From Devosia litorisediminis (GTDB taxonomy: Bacteria; Pseudomonadota; Alphaproteobacteria; Rhizobiales; Devosiaceae), in assembly GCF_018334155.1 (NCBI RefSeq), contig NZ_JAGXTP010000001.1:1116001-1180000 (forward strand): DNA of 64,000 nt, in the 5' to 3' direction. A model generated the notes under the pieces. The model ran no database searches and had not been told where the DNA came from. It saw only the letters and a list, made by a program, of their open reading frames with translations. The position numbers and the translations under genes are program-made. Below are positions 35,645 through 44,661 of the stretch, piece by piece. Position 1 is the first letter of the stretch; each line of letters begins with the position of its first letter.

Positions 35645-36553
35645 ATGGCCGGACATGGCGTCCATGTCATCGTTGTAGGTAATGAGAAAGGCGGGTCGGG
35701 CAAGTCCACGACGGCCTTCCATCTGGCGATCTATCTGCTCTATCAAGGCTACAAGGTGGCCTCGATCGACGTGGATAGCCGCCAGCAGACGCTGACCCAT
35801 TATGTGCGCAACCGCCGGGCCTGGGCCAAGGGGCGGGATCTGCGGCTGCCCCATACCACCCATTTCCATCTGCCGGTGGCGCGTGGCGACTCGCTGCGCG
35901 AGAACCACAAGGTCGAGTTCGACCTTTTCCGCCAGGCGGTGGGGGAGGTTGAGCACGATGCCGATTTTGTTGTGATCGACACCCCCGGCTTTGACACCAA
36001 TCTGACACGGCTGGCCCATTCGCTGGCCGACACGCTGGTTACCCCGGTCAATGACAGTCTGATCGATCTCAACGTGATGGCGCAGATTGACCCGGTCACG
36101 GGTGAGCCGCGTGAGATGAGCCACTATTCCCGCCTGGTGCAGCGGGCGCGCTCGGAGCGGCTGGCGATTGATGGGAGAACCGTTGACTGGGTGCTGGTGC
36201 GCAACCGCATCTCGATGCTGAGCTCGCGCAATATGCGGCAGGTTCAGACCATGCTGGAGCGGATTGCGCTGCGGCTGGGTTGCCGGGTGGCTGACGGGAT
36301 CGCCGAGCGCGTAATCTTCCGCTCGCTGTTTCCGGCGGGTCTGACGGTATTTGATCCGCTCGACGAGGACATGCTGGGCGGCGTGCCGTCAATGTCCCAT
36401 ACCAGTGCGCGACAGGAATATCGCAATCTGGTGGAAGCGCTGCACCTGCCTGTCAGCGAACGGGCCGAAGCGCGCAAGGCGCTCTCGGCAAGCCTGTCGC
36501 CACACAAGGATGGATCCCAGCGCTTCGTGCACATGCTCAATAGCGAAATCTGA
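35645..36553 (+). CDS. MipZ-type division-plane positioning ATPase, second tandem copy
   Basis: This 302-residue protein is visibly homologous to the upstream copy along its whole length, with the same Walker A (NEKGGSGKSTTAFHLAIYLL) and IDTPGFDTNLTRLAHSLADT stretch. It differs in the residue 55-75 region and has a longer C-terminal tail (about 20 residues, LSASLSPHKDGSQRFVHMLN). Both copies appear functional. Their division of labour is unknown; both or either may regulate FtsZ. Confidence 0.88.
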   Translation: MAGHGVHVIVVGNEKGGSGKSTTAFHLAIYLLYQGYKVASIDVDSRQQTLTHYVRNRRAWAKGRDLRLPHTTHFHLPVARGDSLRENHKVEFDLFRQAVGEVEHDADFVVIDTPGFDTNLTRLAHSLADTLVTPVNDSLIDLNVMAQIDPVTGEPREMSHYSRLVQRARSERLAIDGRTVDWVLVRNRISMLSSRNMRQVQTMLERIALRLGCRVADGIAERVIFRSLFPAGLTVFDPLDEDMLGGVPSMSHTSARQEYRNLVEALHLPVSERAEARKALSASLSPHKDGSQRFVHMLNSEI

Positions 36554-36564
36554 GGGCAGGCGGC

Positions 36565-36834
36565 CTAGCGGTCGCCTACATTGAGCTTGAGTGCGCGGGC
36601 ACCGCCAGGTGCAAACACGTCGATATCCACATTGACGGGATCCTGCACCATGCGGCGCGTGCGGGCCGACATGGCCATCACAACACCGAGCAGGTCACCC
36701 ACACCGCGCTTGCGCGGCATCATGCGATCGGTAATTCCGGCCAGCACGCGATTGCGCGCGGCCATATCTTCATTGAGCAGACTCGAACGACCCACAAAGT
36801 TGGCCAGCTCGGTCAGGGCAGTACGTTCGCTCAT
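36565..36834 (-). CDS. Conserved-looking hypothetical protein (89 residues)
   Basis: I do not recognise this protein. It starts MSERTALTELANFVGRSSLL behind GGAG eight bases upstream. It has no signal peptide or membrane helix, a basic middle (DRMMPRKRG), and an ending predicted to be beta-rich (VNVDIDVFAPGGARALKLNV). Codon use looks like that of its neighbours. It is convergent with mipZ2 and lies 86 bases after the carboxypeptidase gene on the same strand, so they may share a transcript. Confidence 0.6.
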   Translation of the reverse strand: MSERTALTELANFVGRSSLLNEDMAARNRVLAGITDRMMPRKRGVGDLLGVVMAMSARTRRMVQDPVNVDIDVFAPGGARALKLNVGDR

Positions 36835-36920
36835 TGGGCTACTCCAAACACAGGCACCAATTTGCTTCCCCTATTGGCCAGTGGCTCCGTGGCCCTGGCT
36901 CGTTTTCTTGTCGTCTCAGT

Positions 36921-38516
36921 TCAGCTCTGCATTGCCAGGCATGCCAGGTTCTGCTGCTTGAGCTGGTTGCACATGGCGGTCGCATCGTCGCGGCCACCAA
37001 AGCCGATGAAGCGGGCGCGGTAGAACACGCTGCCATTCTTTTCAAAGCGCTCCACATAGGAGCGGAAGTCACCCAGATTGCCGGCCTTGCCAGCGGCATC
37101 GGCCAGCATGGCGCGGGCGCTGTCTTCGGATGGACCTGCGCCGATCTGCACGACCCAGCCGCCGGGCGCGGGGGCTGCGGCAGCGGTCTGCACGCTGCCC
37201 GAGGTCAGCAGGTCGATAGGCTGGCTATTGGCCTGGATCGGTGCGGGGGGCTGCATGCCCAGCGGCGCCGATGGTGTGGTCTGGCCGAGCGCAGCGGGCG
37301 GCGCGCCCAGATTATAGGTATCGCTGAGCCAGGCGCCGATGACGTCTTCGCTGGGATAGGCCGGCTGTGGCGCCTGGGAAGGCGCTGCAAGCGTGTTGGC
37401 GGCCTGTACAGCAGGCTGCAGACCCAGATCGGCGGGCATGGGTGCCGGTACCGGTGCAATGCTGGCCACGGCCACCTGTGGCGCGACTGGGGTCAACTGC
37501 GCCTGTGGCTGGGCGCCATTGGCAGCAACCAGCTGCGCCAGACGGAAGCCGGGCAGGGGCATGGGCATGACAAAGACGGGGGCAGCGGCGGGCGACTGGG
37601 CGACAGCCACCTGGGTGTTGCCCTGACGACCCGGCATCGGGATCATGGCGGTGCGCAGATAGTCGCCGCGGCGGCCCTTGGTCAGATAGGTCGACACCAG
37701 CTGGCGAACCTTCTCGTCACGCGAGGCGGACGAGTTGAAGCCAAAGGCAACGATCACGATGTGGCGATTGTCCTTGCGGGCGGCGGTGAGCAGGTTGGAC
37801 CCTGCGGCGTTGATATAGCCGGTCTTGATGCCGTCCACAGCGCCCATATAGCCCAGCACGCGGTTATGGTTGCCATAGGTCTTCTTGCCGTAGCTGAAGC
37901 TCTTGGTCTGGAACAGTTCATAATAGCTGGGGAAGTGCTGGTAGATGGCGATGCCCAGAATGGCCTGGTCGCGCACTGTAGTCAGCTGAGCGCCATCGGG
38001 CAGGCCCGAGGCGTTGCGATAGGTGGTGCTGCGCATGCCAAGGGCTCGGGCCGTTGCCGTCATGCGCTTGGCGAAATTCTCTTCGGAGCCCGAGATGTGC
38101 TCGGCGATGACGCGGGCCATATCATTGGCCGACAGGGTCACCAGCGACTTCATGGCGTCTTCCACCGTAATAGTGGAGCCAGCGCGCAGGCCAAGTTTGG
38201 TCGGCACGGCCGCGGCGGCATGGGCCGAAACGGTCATCTTGGTGGAGAGTTTGAGGTTGCCTGCGCTCAGTTCCTGGAACAGGACATAGAGCGTCATCAC
38301 CTTGGCGACCGAAGCGGGGTAGCGCTTGCTGTCGGCTGCGGATTCATACAGCACATTGCCCGACTTGGCGTCGACGACAATGCCGGCATATTTGCGGAGG
38401 TTTTCGATTGCCTGTGCCGGTGCAGCAGCATGTGCACTGACCGCCAGGGCAATAAGGATTGCGGCAAAGGCGCGGACAAACGCGACGCGCCATGGGGTTT
38501 TCGCCTGGGAAGCCAC
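36921..38516 (-). CDS. D-alanyl-D-alanine carboxypeptidase (PBP5/6 type) with SPOR domain
   Basis: This periplasmic penicillin-binding protein trims peptidoglycan pentapeptides. From GTG 38516 (GGAG six bases upstream) it has 531 residues: a signal peptide ending near AQA36, the active sites S69-x-x-K72 (PASVAKVMT), S129-A-N131 and K231-T-G, a long Pro/Ala/Gln-rich linker (about 285-445), and a C-terminal SPOR domain (about 450-531, GGWVVQIGAG). SPOR domains bind denuded septal glycan, so it probably acts at division. A TTG four codons upstream is an alternative start. Confidence 0.92.
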   Translation of the reverse strand: MASQAKTPWRVAFVRAFAAILIALAVSAHAAAPAQAIENLRKYAGIVVDAKSGNVLYESAADSKRYPASVAKVMTLYVLFQELSAGNLKLSTKMTVSAHAAAAVPTKLGLRAGSTITVEDAMKSLVTLSANDMARVIAEHISGSEENFAKRMTATARALGMRSTTYRNASGLPDGAQLTTVRDQAILGIAIYQHFPSYYELFQTKSFSYGKKTYGNHNRVLGYMGAVDGIKTGYINAAGSNLLTAARKDNRHIVIVAFGFNSSASRDEKVRQLVSTYLTKGRRGDYLRTAMIPMPGRQGNTQVAVAQSPAAAPVFVMPMPLPGFRLAQLVAANGAQPQAQLTPVAPQVAVASIAPVPAPMPADLGLQPAVQAANTLAAPSQAPQPAYPSEDVIGAWLSDTYNLGAPPAALGQTTPSAPLGMQPPAPIQANSQPIDLLTSGSVQTAAAAPAPGGWVVQIGAGPSEDSARAMLADAAGKAGNLGDFRSYVERFEKNGSVFYRARFIGFGGRDDATAMCNQLKQQNLACLAMQS

Positions 38517-38528
38517 CCGATACTCCAA

Positions 38529-38939
38529 CTCTTACTCTCGGGCACTTCTGTGCCCGTACGCAACTACAACAACACAAAACTCAGGTCGGTCCGGGGAGCC
38601 CCACGCGCCCAGCTCGACCATGAATTTCCAAGTTCTACGTTGCGCCCCGTTACTATTCCGTAAAATGCCACCGATTTCCGGCAGGGTGTTGAAACGGTGT
38701 CACGCGGTCGTGATCAGGCAGGCGTGGTTGCGGTGGAGACGCCGGGCTGTGAAGGGTGTGTGCAGGGCAGTGCAGGGGAACAAACCGGACGCCATGGCTC
38801 GACGTTTGCGGCGTTCAGACCCGGTGCTTTTTGCCACCTCACAAATTCGGGAAGTATGGGCCCTTAACACAGCGCCGATTTTGCCTACATAATGACACTC
38901 ACCATGCTGCTTCGTTTTCCTCACGACAGATGTATAGCC
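38529..38939. other. 411-base intergenic region between the divergent carboxypeptidase and clpS genes
   Basis: No convincing gene is visible. It contains a perfect hairpin CGGGCAC-TTCT-GTGCCCG (38539-38556) in the carboxypeptidase leader and a candidate clpS promoter, CTTAAC (38863-38868) with TACATA (38886-38891) 17 bases away. A small open frame at 38756-38950 has no family features or ribosome site. Confidence 0.5.
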
Positions 38940-39344
38940 ATGAACTTTGACGATCGCCTCGCCATGACCGATGCGGTGCCTGCGGTTTTCCGCCAGGTGC
39001 CCATGCCTGCCAGCGCGGGGCCCAAGGATGATGAACCCGGCAAGGGTGACACCGACACCGGGACCATCACCAAGACCCGGCCCAAGACCAAGCGCCCGAG
39101 CCTGTATCGGGTGCTGCTACTCAATGACGATTACACGCCGATGGAATTCGTCATTCTCGTTCTGCAGGACGTCTTCAACAAATCGCGTGAAGACGCCATG
39201 CAGATCATGCTGCACGTTCACCAAAAGGGGGTGGGTGAGTGCGGCGTATATCCATACGAAGTCGCTGAGACCAAGGTCACACGCGTCATGGATACGGCAC
39301 GCAAGAACCAGCATCCGCTGCAATGCGTGATGGAAAAGCAATAG
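38940..39344 (+). CDS. clpS: ATP-dependent Clp protease adaptor ClpS
   Basis: ClpS delivers N-degron substrates to ClpAP. The core (about 50-134) carries [20 protein letters not shown], the acidic N-degron pocket, and [20 protein letters not shown]. Before it lies a long, charged, probably disordered N-terminus. The start is uncertain: ATG 38940 is preferred because a candidate promoter overlaps the earlier ATG at 38892; M9 (38964) is also possible. clpA follows after nine bases. Confidence 0.93.
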   Translation: MNFDDRLAMTDAVPAVFRQVPMPASAGPKDDEPGKGDTDTGTITKTRPKTKRPSLYRVLLLNDDYTPMEFVILVLQDVFNKSREDAMQIMLHVHQKGVGECGVYPYEVAETKVTRVMDTARKNQHPLQCVMEKQ

Positions 39345-39353
39345 GAACATCAT

Positions 39354-41696
39354 ATGCCCTCATTTTCTCGCGGACTTGAAAAGGCTCTGCATCAGGCAAT
39401 GAACCTGGCGCGTGAGCGGAACCATGAGTTCGCAACGCTCGAGCACCTCTTGCTGGCCCTGACCGACGACCGTGAAACGATCGCCGTTCTGACCGGCTGC
39501 GATGTCGATGTCGACGCGCTCAAGAGCGACCTTGAAGATTTCATCAATGAAGAGCTCGACAGCCTGATCGTGCCCAATGGGCAGGATGCACGGCCGACGG
39601 CGGCTTTCCAGCGCGTGATCCAGCGTGCTGTCATTCACGTCCAGTCATCTGGTCGCGAAGAGGTTACCGGTGCCAATGTGCTGGTGGCGATCTTTGCCGA
39701 ACGCGAAAGCCATGCTGCCTACTTCCTTGAACAGCAGGACATGAGCCGGCTGGACGCGGTCAACTTCATCAGTCACGGCATTACCAAGTCCGGTCCCAGC
39801 GAGGAGCGGAAGATCCATGGCGCCGAGGACGGCGAGAACCACGGGGAAGGTGGTGCGGAAGCCAAGAAGACCTCTGCTCTGGCCGATTTCTGCGTCAACC
39901 TCAATGAGAAGGCTCGTGCCGGCAAGATCGATCCGCTAATCGGTCGTGATGCCGAACTGCGCCGGACCATTCAGGTGCTGTGCCGCCGTTCCAAGAACAA
40001 TCCGCTCTATGTCGGTGATGCCGGCGTCGGCAAGACTGCCATTGCTGAAGGTCTGGCCCGCAAGATCATTGAAGGCGATGTGCCTGAAGTGCTCAGGGAG
40101 GCGGTCATCTATTCGCTCGATATGGGCTCGCTGCTGGCGGGTACCCGCTATCGCGGTGATTTCGAGGAACGCCTCAAGGCCGTGATGAAGGAGCTCGAAA
40201 AGCTCCCCAACTCGGTGCTGTTCATTGACGAGATCCACACCATGATCGGTGCCGGCGCCACCTCGGGCGGCGCGCTCGATGCGTCCAACCTGCTCAAGCC
40301 AGCGCTGGCCAGCGGGGCGATCCGGTGCATCGGTTCGACCACCTACAAGGAATACCGCCAGTTCTTCGAGAAGGACCGGGCTCTGGTCCGTCGCTTCCAG
40401 AAGATCGACGTCAACGAGCCGTCGGTTCCTGATGCCATCGAGATCGTAAAGGGTCTGCGGCCTTATTTCGAAGAGTTCCACAAGATCAAGTACACCGATG
40501 ATGCTCTCAAGGCAGCGGTGGAGCTGAGTGCGCGGTACATCAATGACCGCAAGCTGCCTGACAAGGCGATCGACGTGCTCGACGAGACCGGCGCCAGCCA
40601 GATGCTGGTGAGCGAAGACAAGCGCAAGAAGGTCATTGATGTCGAAGACATCGAAGCCACCATTGCCACGATTGCGCGCATTCCGCCCAAATCGGTCTCC
40701 AAGTCCGATGCCGAACTGCTGGGCAGCCTTGAGCAGAACCTCAAGACTGTCGTGTTCGGTCAGGATGCGGCCATCACCGCGCTATCCTCGGCGATCAAGC
40801 TGGCCCGTGCGGGTCTGCGCGAGCCCGAAAAGCCCATCGGCTCCTACCTGTTCACTGGTCCGACCGGCGTGGGCAAGACCGAAGCGGCCAAGCAGCTTGC
40901 CGATACGCTTGGGGTGGAACTGCTGCGCTTCGACATGTCCGAATATATGGAGCGTCACACTGTCAGCCGTCTGATCGGTGCGCCTCCGGGCTATGTCGGG
41001 TTTGACCAGGGCGGTCTGCTGACCGATGGCGTCGACCAGAACCCGCATTGCGTGGTGCTGCTCGATGAAATCGAGAAGGCCCATCCCGATCTCTACAACA
41101 TCCTGTTGCAGGTGATGGATCACGGCAAGCTGACCGATCACACCGGCAAGTCGGTGGATTTCCGCAATGTCATCCTGATCATGACGTCCAATGTGGGCGC
41201 CATGGAGCTGGCCAAGAGCCCGATCGGGTTTGGGCGCAAGCGCGAGCAGGGCGACGATGAAGAGGCGATCAACCGCCTGTTCACGCCGGAATTCCGCAAC
41301 CGCCTGGATGCGATCATCTCGTTTGCACCGCTGCCACGCGAAGTCGTGCGCCGCGTTGTCGAGAAGTTCGTGCTGCAGCTTGAGGGCCAGCTGGCCGAGC
41401 GCAATGTCACCATCGTGCTGCAGCCAGAGGCCGCCGACTGGTTGGCTGAACGCGGCTATGACGAGCATATGGGTGCCCGTCCGCTTGGCCGGGTCATTCA
41501 GGAGCACATCAAGAAGCCACTGGCCGAAGAGGTGCTGTTTGGCGAACTGGTCAATGGCGGCACGGTCACCGTGGCCGTGGTGGGCGAAGGCAAGGAAGCC
41601 AAGCTTGAGCTGATCGCGGCCCCGCCGCGCGCCGCCAAGCCCAAGGCGCTGCCCAAGCCCAAAAAACCCAAGGCAACCGCGACCAAGAGCTCGTAG
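39354..41696 (+). CDS. clpA: ATP-dependent Clp protease ATP-binding subunit ClpA
   Basis: ClpA is the AAA+ unfoldase of ClpAP. The 780-residue protein has the Clp N-domain repeats (to about 140), the first AAA+ module with GDAGVGKTA, the second with GPTGVGKTE and GAPPGYVGFDQGG, and the ClpP-docking IGF loop (KSPIGFGRKRE). The C-terminus is a Lys/Pro/Ala-rich tail. It is cotranscribed with clpS and ends in a strong terminator. Confidence 0.97.
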   Translation: MPSFSRGLEKALHQAMNLARERNHEFATLEHLLLALTDDRETIAVLTGCDVDVDALKSDLEDFINEELDSLIVPNGQDARPTAAFQRVIQRAVIHVQSSGREEVTGANVLVAIFAERESHAAYFLEQQDMSRLDAVNFISHGITKSGPSEERKIHGAEDGENHGEGGAEAKKTSALADFCVNLNEKARAGKIDPLIGRDAELRRTIQVLCRRSKNNPLYVGDAGVGKTAIAEGLARKIIEGDVPEVLREAVIYSLDMGSLLAGTRYRGDFEERLKAVMKELEKLPNSVLFIDEIHTMIGAGATSGGALDASNLLKPALASGAIRCIGSTTYKEYRQFFEKDRALVRRFQKIDVNEPSVPDAIEIVKGLRPYFEEFHKIKYTDDALKAAVELSARYINDRKLPDKAIDVLDETGASQMLVSEDKRKKVIDVEDIEATIATIARIPPKSVSKSDAELLGSLEQNLKTVVFGQDAAITALSSAIKLARAGLREPEKPIGSYLFTGPTGVGKTEAAKQLADTLGVELLRFDMSEYMERHTVSRLIGAPPGYVGFDQGGLLTDGVDQNPHCVVLLDEIEKAHPDLYNILLQVMDHGKLTDHTGKSVDFRNVILIMTSNVGAMELAKSPIGFGRKREQGDDEEAINRLFTPEFRNRLDAIISFAPLPREVVRRVVEKFVLQLEGQLAERNVTIVLQPEAADWLAERGYDEHMGARPLGRVIQEHIKKPLAEEVLFGELVNGGTVTVAVVGEGKEAKLELIAAPPRAAKPKALPKPKKPKATATKSS

Positions 41697-41711
41697 CGTA
41701 ACCTAGAAAAG

Positions 41712-41739
41712 AGACCCGGAGCGATCCGGGTCTTTTTTT
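41712..41739 (+). terminator. clpSA terminator
   Basis: AGACCCGGA (41712-41720) and TCCGGGTCT (41725-41733) form a perfect nine-pair stem with a four-base loop, followed by seven Ts. It lies 15 bases after the clpA stop. Confidence 0.93.
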
Positions 41740-42035
41740 GAGGGCCTAGAGGGGGCAGCTTTGGGTGGATTCCCGACAGTTCGCTTCTGGAACGGTCACC
41801 CGGAAAAGTAGACCTCCGGTGATTGGCGCGTTCGGGACCGGGCGGTCATCAAAGGCCAGGCAAGCGCATCAGTTCTTGAGGGCTCCCGGAGTGGCAGGCC
41901 GCTCAGCGCCATGTCTGGAAGGCAGAGCTGGGCGTCGTTTCGAATGAAGAGCATCTCACCCGGATTGCTTTGGCCGTTCGAACAGACATGGAGCAGACAA
42001 AATGTCACTTCCGTGCAAATTCCCAAATGACCGCA
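41740..42035. other. About 300 bases without a recognised gene between the clpA terminator and the LysR gene
   Basis: Short open frames exist on both strands but none has a ribosome site or family motif. A frame on each strand stays open for about 70 codons, so it might be a remnant of a lost gene at the edge of the accessory patch. I cannot name it. Confidence 0.35.
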
Positions 42036-42920
42036 TCACTCTATCAACGCCTCCAGCCAATCCAGAAATACCCCCAGACGCCGCAGGCCGGAGACGCGCG
42101 TCAGATACAGGGCAGAGATAGCCAGCGGTTCGGCCTGCAGTTGACTGGGAAATAACTCAACCAAATGCCCCGCAAGGATATCCTCTTCGATCATGAAGTC
42201 GGAAAACCGCGCGATACCCAATCCACCCAAAACCATCCGGCGTACGGCTTCTCCATTACCCGCGGTCATGGCGGGCGGCACCGTTACGGGTTCGGCCAGA
42301 CCGGCGAAGTGCAGCGTGTTGATGTGATCTGGCGCAGCGAAACGCACTTGCTCCAGTTGGGCGAGGTCAACGGGCGTCTCAGGCCATCCGTGGCGATCCA
42401 GATATTCCGGTGTGGCCACCAACTTCCATGACGTGCGCCCGAGTGGGCGGTGCAACATATCGCTATCGGGCAGCTGGCCAAGCCGGATAGCCACGTCTGC
42501 GTGGCTGCCAATCAGGTCCACCACCGTATCCGTCATGTCGATAGACAACTGGATCTCAGGATACTTGGCGTGAAACTCGGCCAGGCGCGGGGCGAGGACA
42601 TGTAGGACGTAAGGAACTGGTGCGTTGACACGCAGCGGTCCGGCCGGGGCCTGTCCACTGGTCGCGATCTCTTGCAGGGTTTCACTGCGGTCCAGGATCT
42701 CGCGCGCCTCAGCCAGTACGGCAGAGCCTTCGGGGGTAATTTCGATTGATCGCGTGGTGCGGCGCAGCAACGCGACCTTCAACTGCTCTTCAAGCCGCGT
42801 GACTGACCGGCTGAGTGTTGAGGCAGACACGCCCCTGCGCCGCGCGGATTCAGCAAAGCCGCCATCATCGACGATCCCGACAAAAGCGGCCAAATCCCCC
42901 ATGCGCAGCAATTCGTGCAT
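42036..42920 (-). CDS. LysR-family transcriptional regulator
   Basis: The 294-residue protein has the N-terminal winged helix-turn-helix (FAESARRRGVSASTLSRSVT, then RRTTRSIEITPEGSAVLAEA) and a periplasmic-binding-like effector domain (PLRVNAPVPYVLHVLAPRLA and DVAIRLGQLPDSDMLHRPLG) of the AphB/DmlR-like type. ATG 42920 is preferred; the frame is open 25 codons further up. It is divergent from the MFS gene across 93 bases and is its likely regulator. Confidence 0.93.
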   Translation of the reverse strand: MHELLRMGDLAAFVGIVDDGGFAESARRRGVSASTLSRSVTRLEEQLKVALLRRTTRSIEITPEGSAVLAEAREILDRSETLQEIATSGQAPAGPLRVNAPVPYVLHVLAPRLAEFHAKYPEIQLSIDMTDTVVDLIGSHADVAIRLGQLPDSDMLHRPLGRTSWKLVATPEYLDRHGWPETPVDLAQLEQVRFAAPDHINTLHFAGLAEPVTVPPAMTAGNGEAVRRMVLGGLGIARFSDFMIEEDILAGHLVELFPSQLQAEPLAISALYLTRVSGLRRLGVFLDWLEALIE

Positions 42921-43013
42921 TTTCTGCAAAGATCTGTTCCAAGCTTGCCTGTTCTCGCAATAGATAGCGGCTGGCATATACGGCGTCGACATCAAATTTG
43001 TTGGAGAAAACCG

Positions 43014-44195
43014 ATGCCACTAGCCCTCTGGGCGCTGACCATCAGCGCTTTCGCAGTCGGAACGACCGAGTTCGTTATCGTCGGCTTGCTTCCCACCATT
43101 GCTGCCGATCTCGGCGTCTCAATCCCATCCGCTGGCCTACTGGTCAGCCTCTATGCGCTTGGTGTAACCATCGGAGCGCCGGTGTTGACAGCGCTGGCTG
43201 ATCGAATGCCCCGCAAGACGCTGCTATTGGTCTTGTTGGCGCTGTTCATCGTCGGTAACGCCTTTGCCGCCTTCGCGCCGGATTATAATAGCCTTGTCAT
43301 CGCGCGCTTTATTACGGGCTTGGCTCACGGCGTGTTCTTTGCAATTGCTTCGACTATCGCGACAGATCTTGTGGAGCCTGAAAAGGAAAGTTCAGCCATC
43401 GCGCTGGTATTTCTTGGCTTGACCGTTGCGCTGGTCACCGGAGTGCCATTGGGCACCTTTATCGGTCAGAATTTCGGTTGGCAGTCCACCTTCCTGGGCG
43501 TCGTCGTGCTTGGCGTGATCGGCTTCATCGCCTCAGCCCTGCTGTTGCCCGCCAGGCTTAGCCGTACTGCATCGCCGGGACTAAAAGCGCAGTTGCAGGT
43601 GCTGACCTCACCGCGCCTGCTGCTGGTCTATCTGATCACGGCTGTCGGTTATGGCGGTAACTTCATTGCTTTCACCTTCCTTGCGCCGATGTTGAACGAA
43701 ATCACGGGTCTGTCTGCGGGCGCGGTGAGCCTTGTGCTGCTGCTCTACGGTGCATCTGTCGCCGTGGGGAACATCGCAGGCGGCAAACTGGCTGACCGTA
43801 TCGGTGCGGTGGCGTCCTTGACCGTGATCTTTGTTGGCCTTGCGATATCACTGGTCGCACTCGGTGCGGCCCTCACCAGTCCGATTGCAGCCATCGCGGT
43901 TGCAGCCTTCTGGGGCGGTTTTGCCTTTGCCAACGTGCCGCCGCTGCAATCTTACGTCGTGCAAATCGCACGCGAGGTCTCTCCGGGTGCGGTTGATGTG
44001 GCGTCTGGTCTGAACATTGGTGCGTTCAACCTCGGGATCGCCGGGGGCGCATGGGCCGGGGGGCTTGTGGTCGAAGGCATCGGCCTTGCCGCTGCACCCT
44101 ACATCGCCGCTGGTGTGGTGTTTGTGGCGATCGTTCTGGTGCGCCTGTCGGGTGGCCTGAACGCGCCAGACCCCCAAGCCGTCGCAGCCGAATAA
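43014..44195 (+). CDS. MFS transporter of the DHA1/AraJ-like family
   Basis: The 393-residue protein has 12 predicted helices and motifs of arabinose/sugar/drug exporters: WALTISAFAVGTTEFVIVGL at the start, the loop 2-3 motif ALADRMPRKTLLL, and FITGLAHGVFFAIASTIATD. ATG 43014 is fixed by TTGGAG upstream; the longer open frame from 42915 runs into the LysR gene. Exported substrate is unknown. It is divergent from the LysR gene, a common regulator-exporter pair. Confidence 0.92.
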   Translation: MPLALWALTISAFAVGTTEFVIVGLLPTIAADLGVSIPSAGLLVSLYALGVTIGAPVLTALADRMPRKTLLLVLLALFIVGNAFAAFAPDYNSLVIARFITGLAHGVFFAIASTIATDLVEPEKESSAIALVFLGLTVALVTGVPLGTFIGQNFGWQSTFLGVVVLGVIGFIASALLLPARLSRTASPGLKAQLQVLTSPRLLLVYLITAVGYGGNFIAFTFLAPMLNEITGLSAGAVSLVLLLYGASVAVGNIAGGKLADRIGAVASLTVIFVGLAISLVALGAALTSPIAAIAVAAFWGGFAFANVPPLQSYVVQIAREVSPGAVDVASGLNIGAFNLGIAGGAWAGGLVVEGIGLAAAPYIAAGVVFVAIVLVRLSGGLNAPDPQAVAAE

Positions 44196-44199
44196 CCTC

Positions 44200-44235
44200 G
44201 CTCGTCTCGCCGCATCATGGTGCGGCGAGACGAGC
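44200..44235 (+). terminator. 15-pair perfect hairpin directly after the MFS gene
   Basis: GCTCGTCTCGCCGCA (44200-44214) and TGCGGCGAGACGAGC (44221-44235) are perfect inverted arms around TCATGG, starting five bases after the MFS stop. There is no U-run, so it may block 3' exonucleases or act as a non-canonical terminator. Confidence 0.6.
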
Positions 44236-44358
44236 CAATGACATGGAGCTTCGTGTCATGTCCGCCCTGAATCTGATCTGAAAAGCCCGCCTGACCAACC
44301 CTCGGGCTGGTGTTGACGTGGGAATGGCCTTTGTCAGTCAACTCTGGATGGAGACTTC

Positions 44359-44580
44359 ATGCCCAAGACAACCAAAATTGCTCTTGCTGCGTTCATCACC
44401 TTTTTCATGGCCCCGATCATTGGTGGTGTGATGGGGTTCATCAATGCCGGATCTGCTTTGTTGGCCCATTGGCCGGCGTCATTCATCATGGCCTGACCGG
44501 TCGCCTTTATCGTCAGTCAGGTCGTGAACCCGCTGGCGTTCAAGCTGGCCTTCATGGTGGCGCCGTCACGCAAGGCGTAA
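44359..44580 (+). pseudogene. DUF2798-like small membrane protein gene interrupted by TGA
   Basis: From ATG 44359 (GGATGGAG upstream) the frame encodes MPKTTKIALAAFITFFMAPI, a first helix, then stops at TGA (44494-44496, codon 46) in the context FIMA-stop-PVAFIV. Without that stop the same frame continues for 27 more codons (PVAFIVSQVVNPLAFKLAF) to TAA 44578-44580, giving a complete two-helix DUF2798 protein of 73 residues. A tryptophan is expected at the stop (compare the family's AWPVAF). A single TGG-to-TGA change therefore explains it. Confidence 0.78.
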
Positions 44581-44661
44581 CGTTGGGGTTACGGATTGGT
44601 TTGGGGCGGGCGGTTTGCAGTCCGACCCCGACTGCTCAGCCAGCAAACCTATCTGTGGGGC

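Noticed and set aside
36834..38663. 609-codon open frame on the plus strand
   Set aside because: It lies opposite the D-Ala-D-Ala carboxypeptidase, which has all catalytic motifs, a signal peptide and a SPOR domain; the plus frame has none.
41765..41947. 60-codon ORF after clpA
   Set aside because: No ribosome site, no hydrophobic or domain pattern, and it overlaps an equally open antisense frame; reported only as an uninterpreted gap.
44359..44580. TGA read as tryptophan or selenocysteine
   Set aside because: TGA ends many genes in the window normally (e.g. adjacent overlaps), no SECIS-like element is evident, and the residue expected is Trp; a nonsense mutation is simpler.
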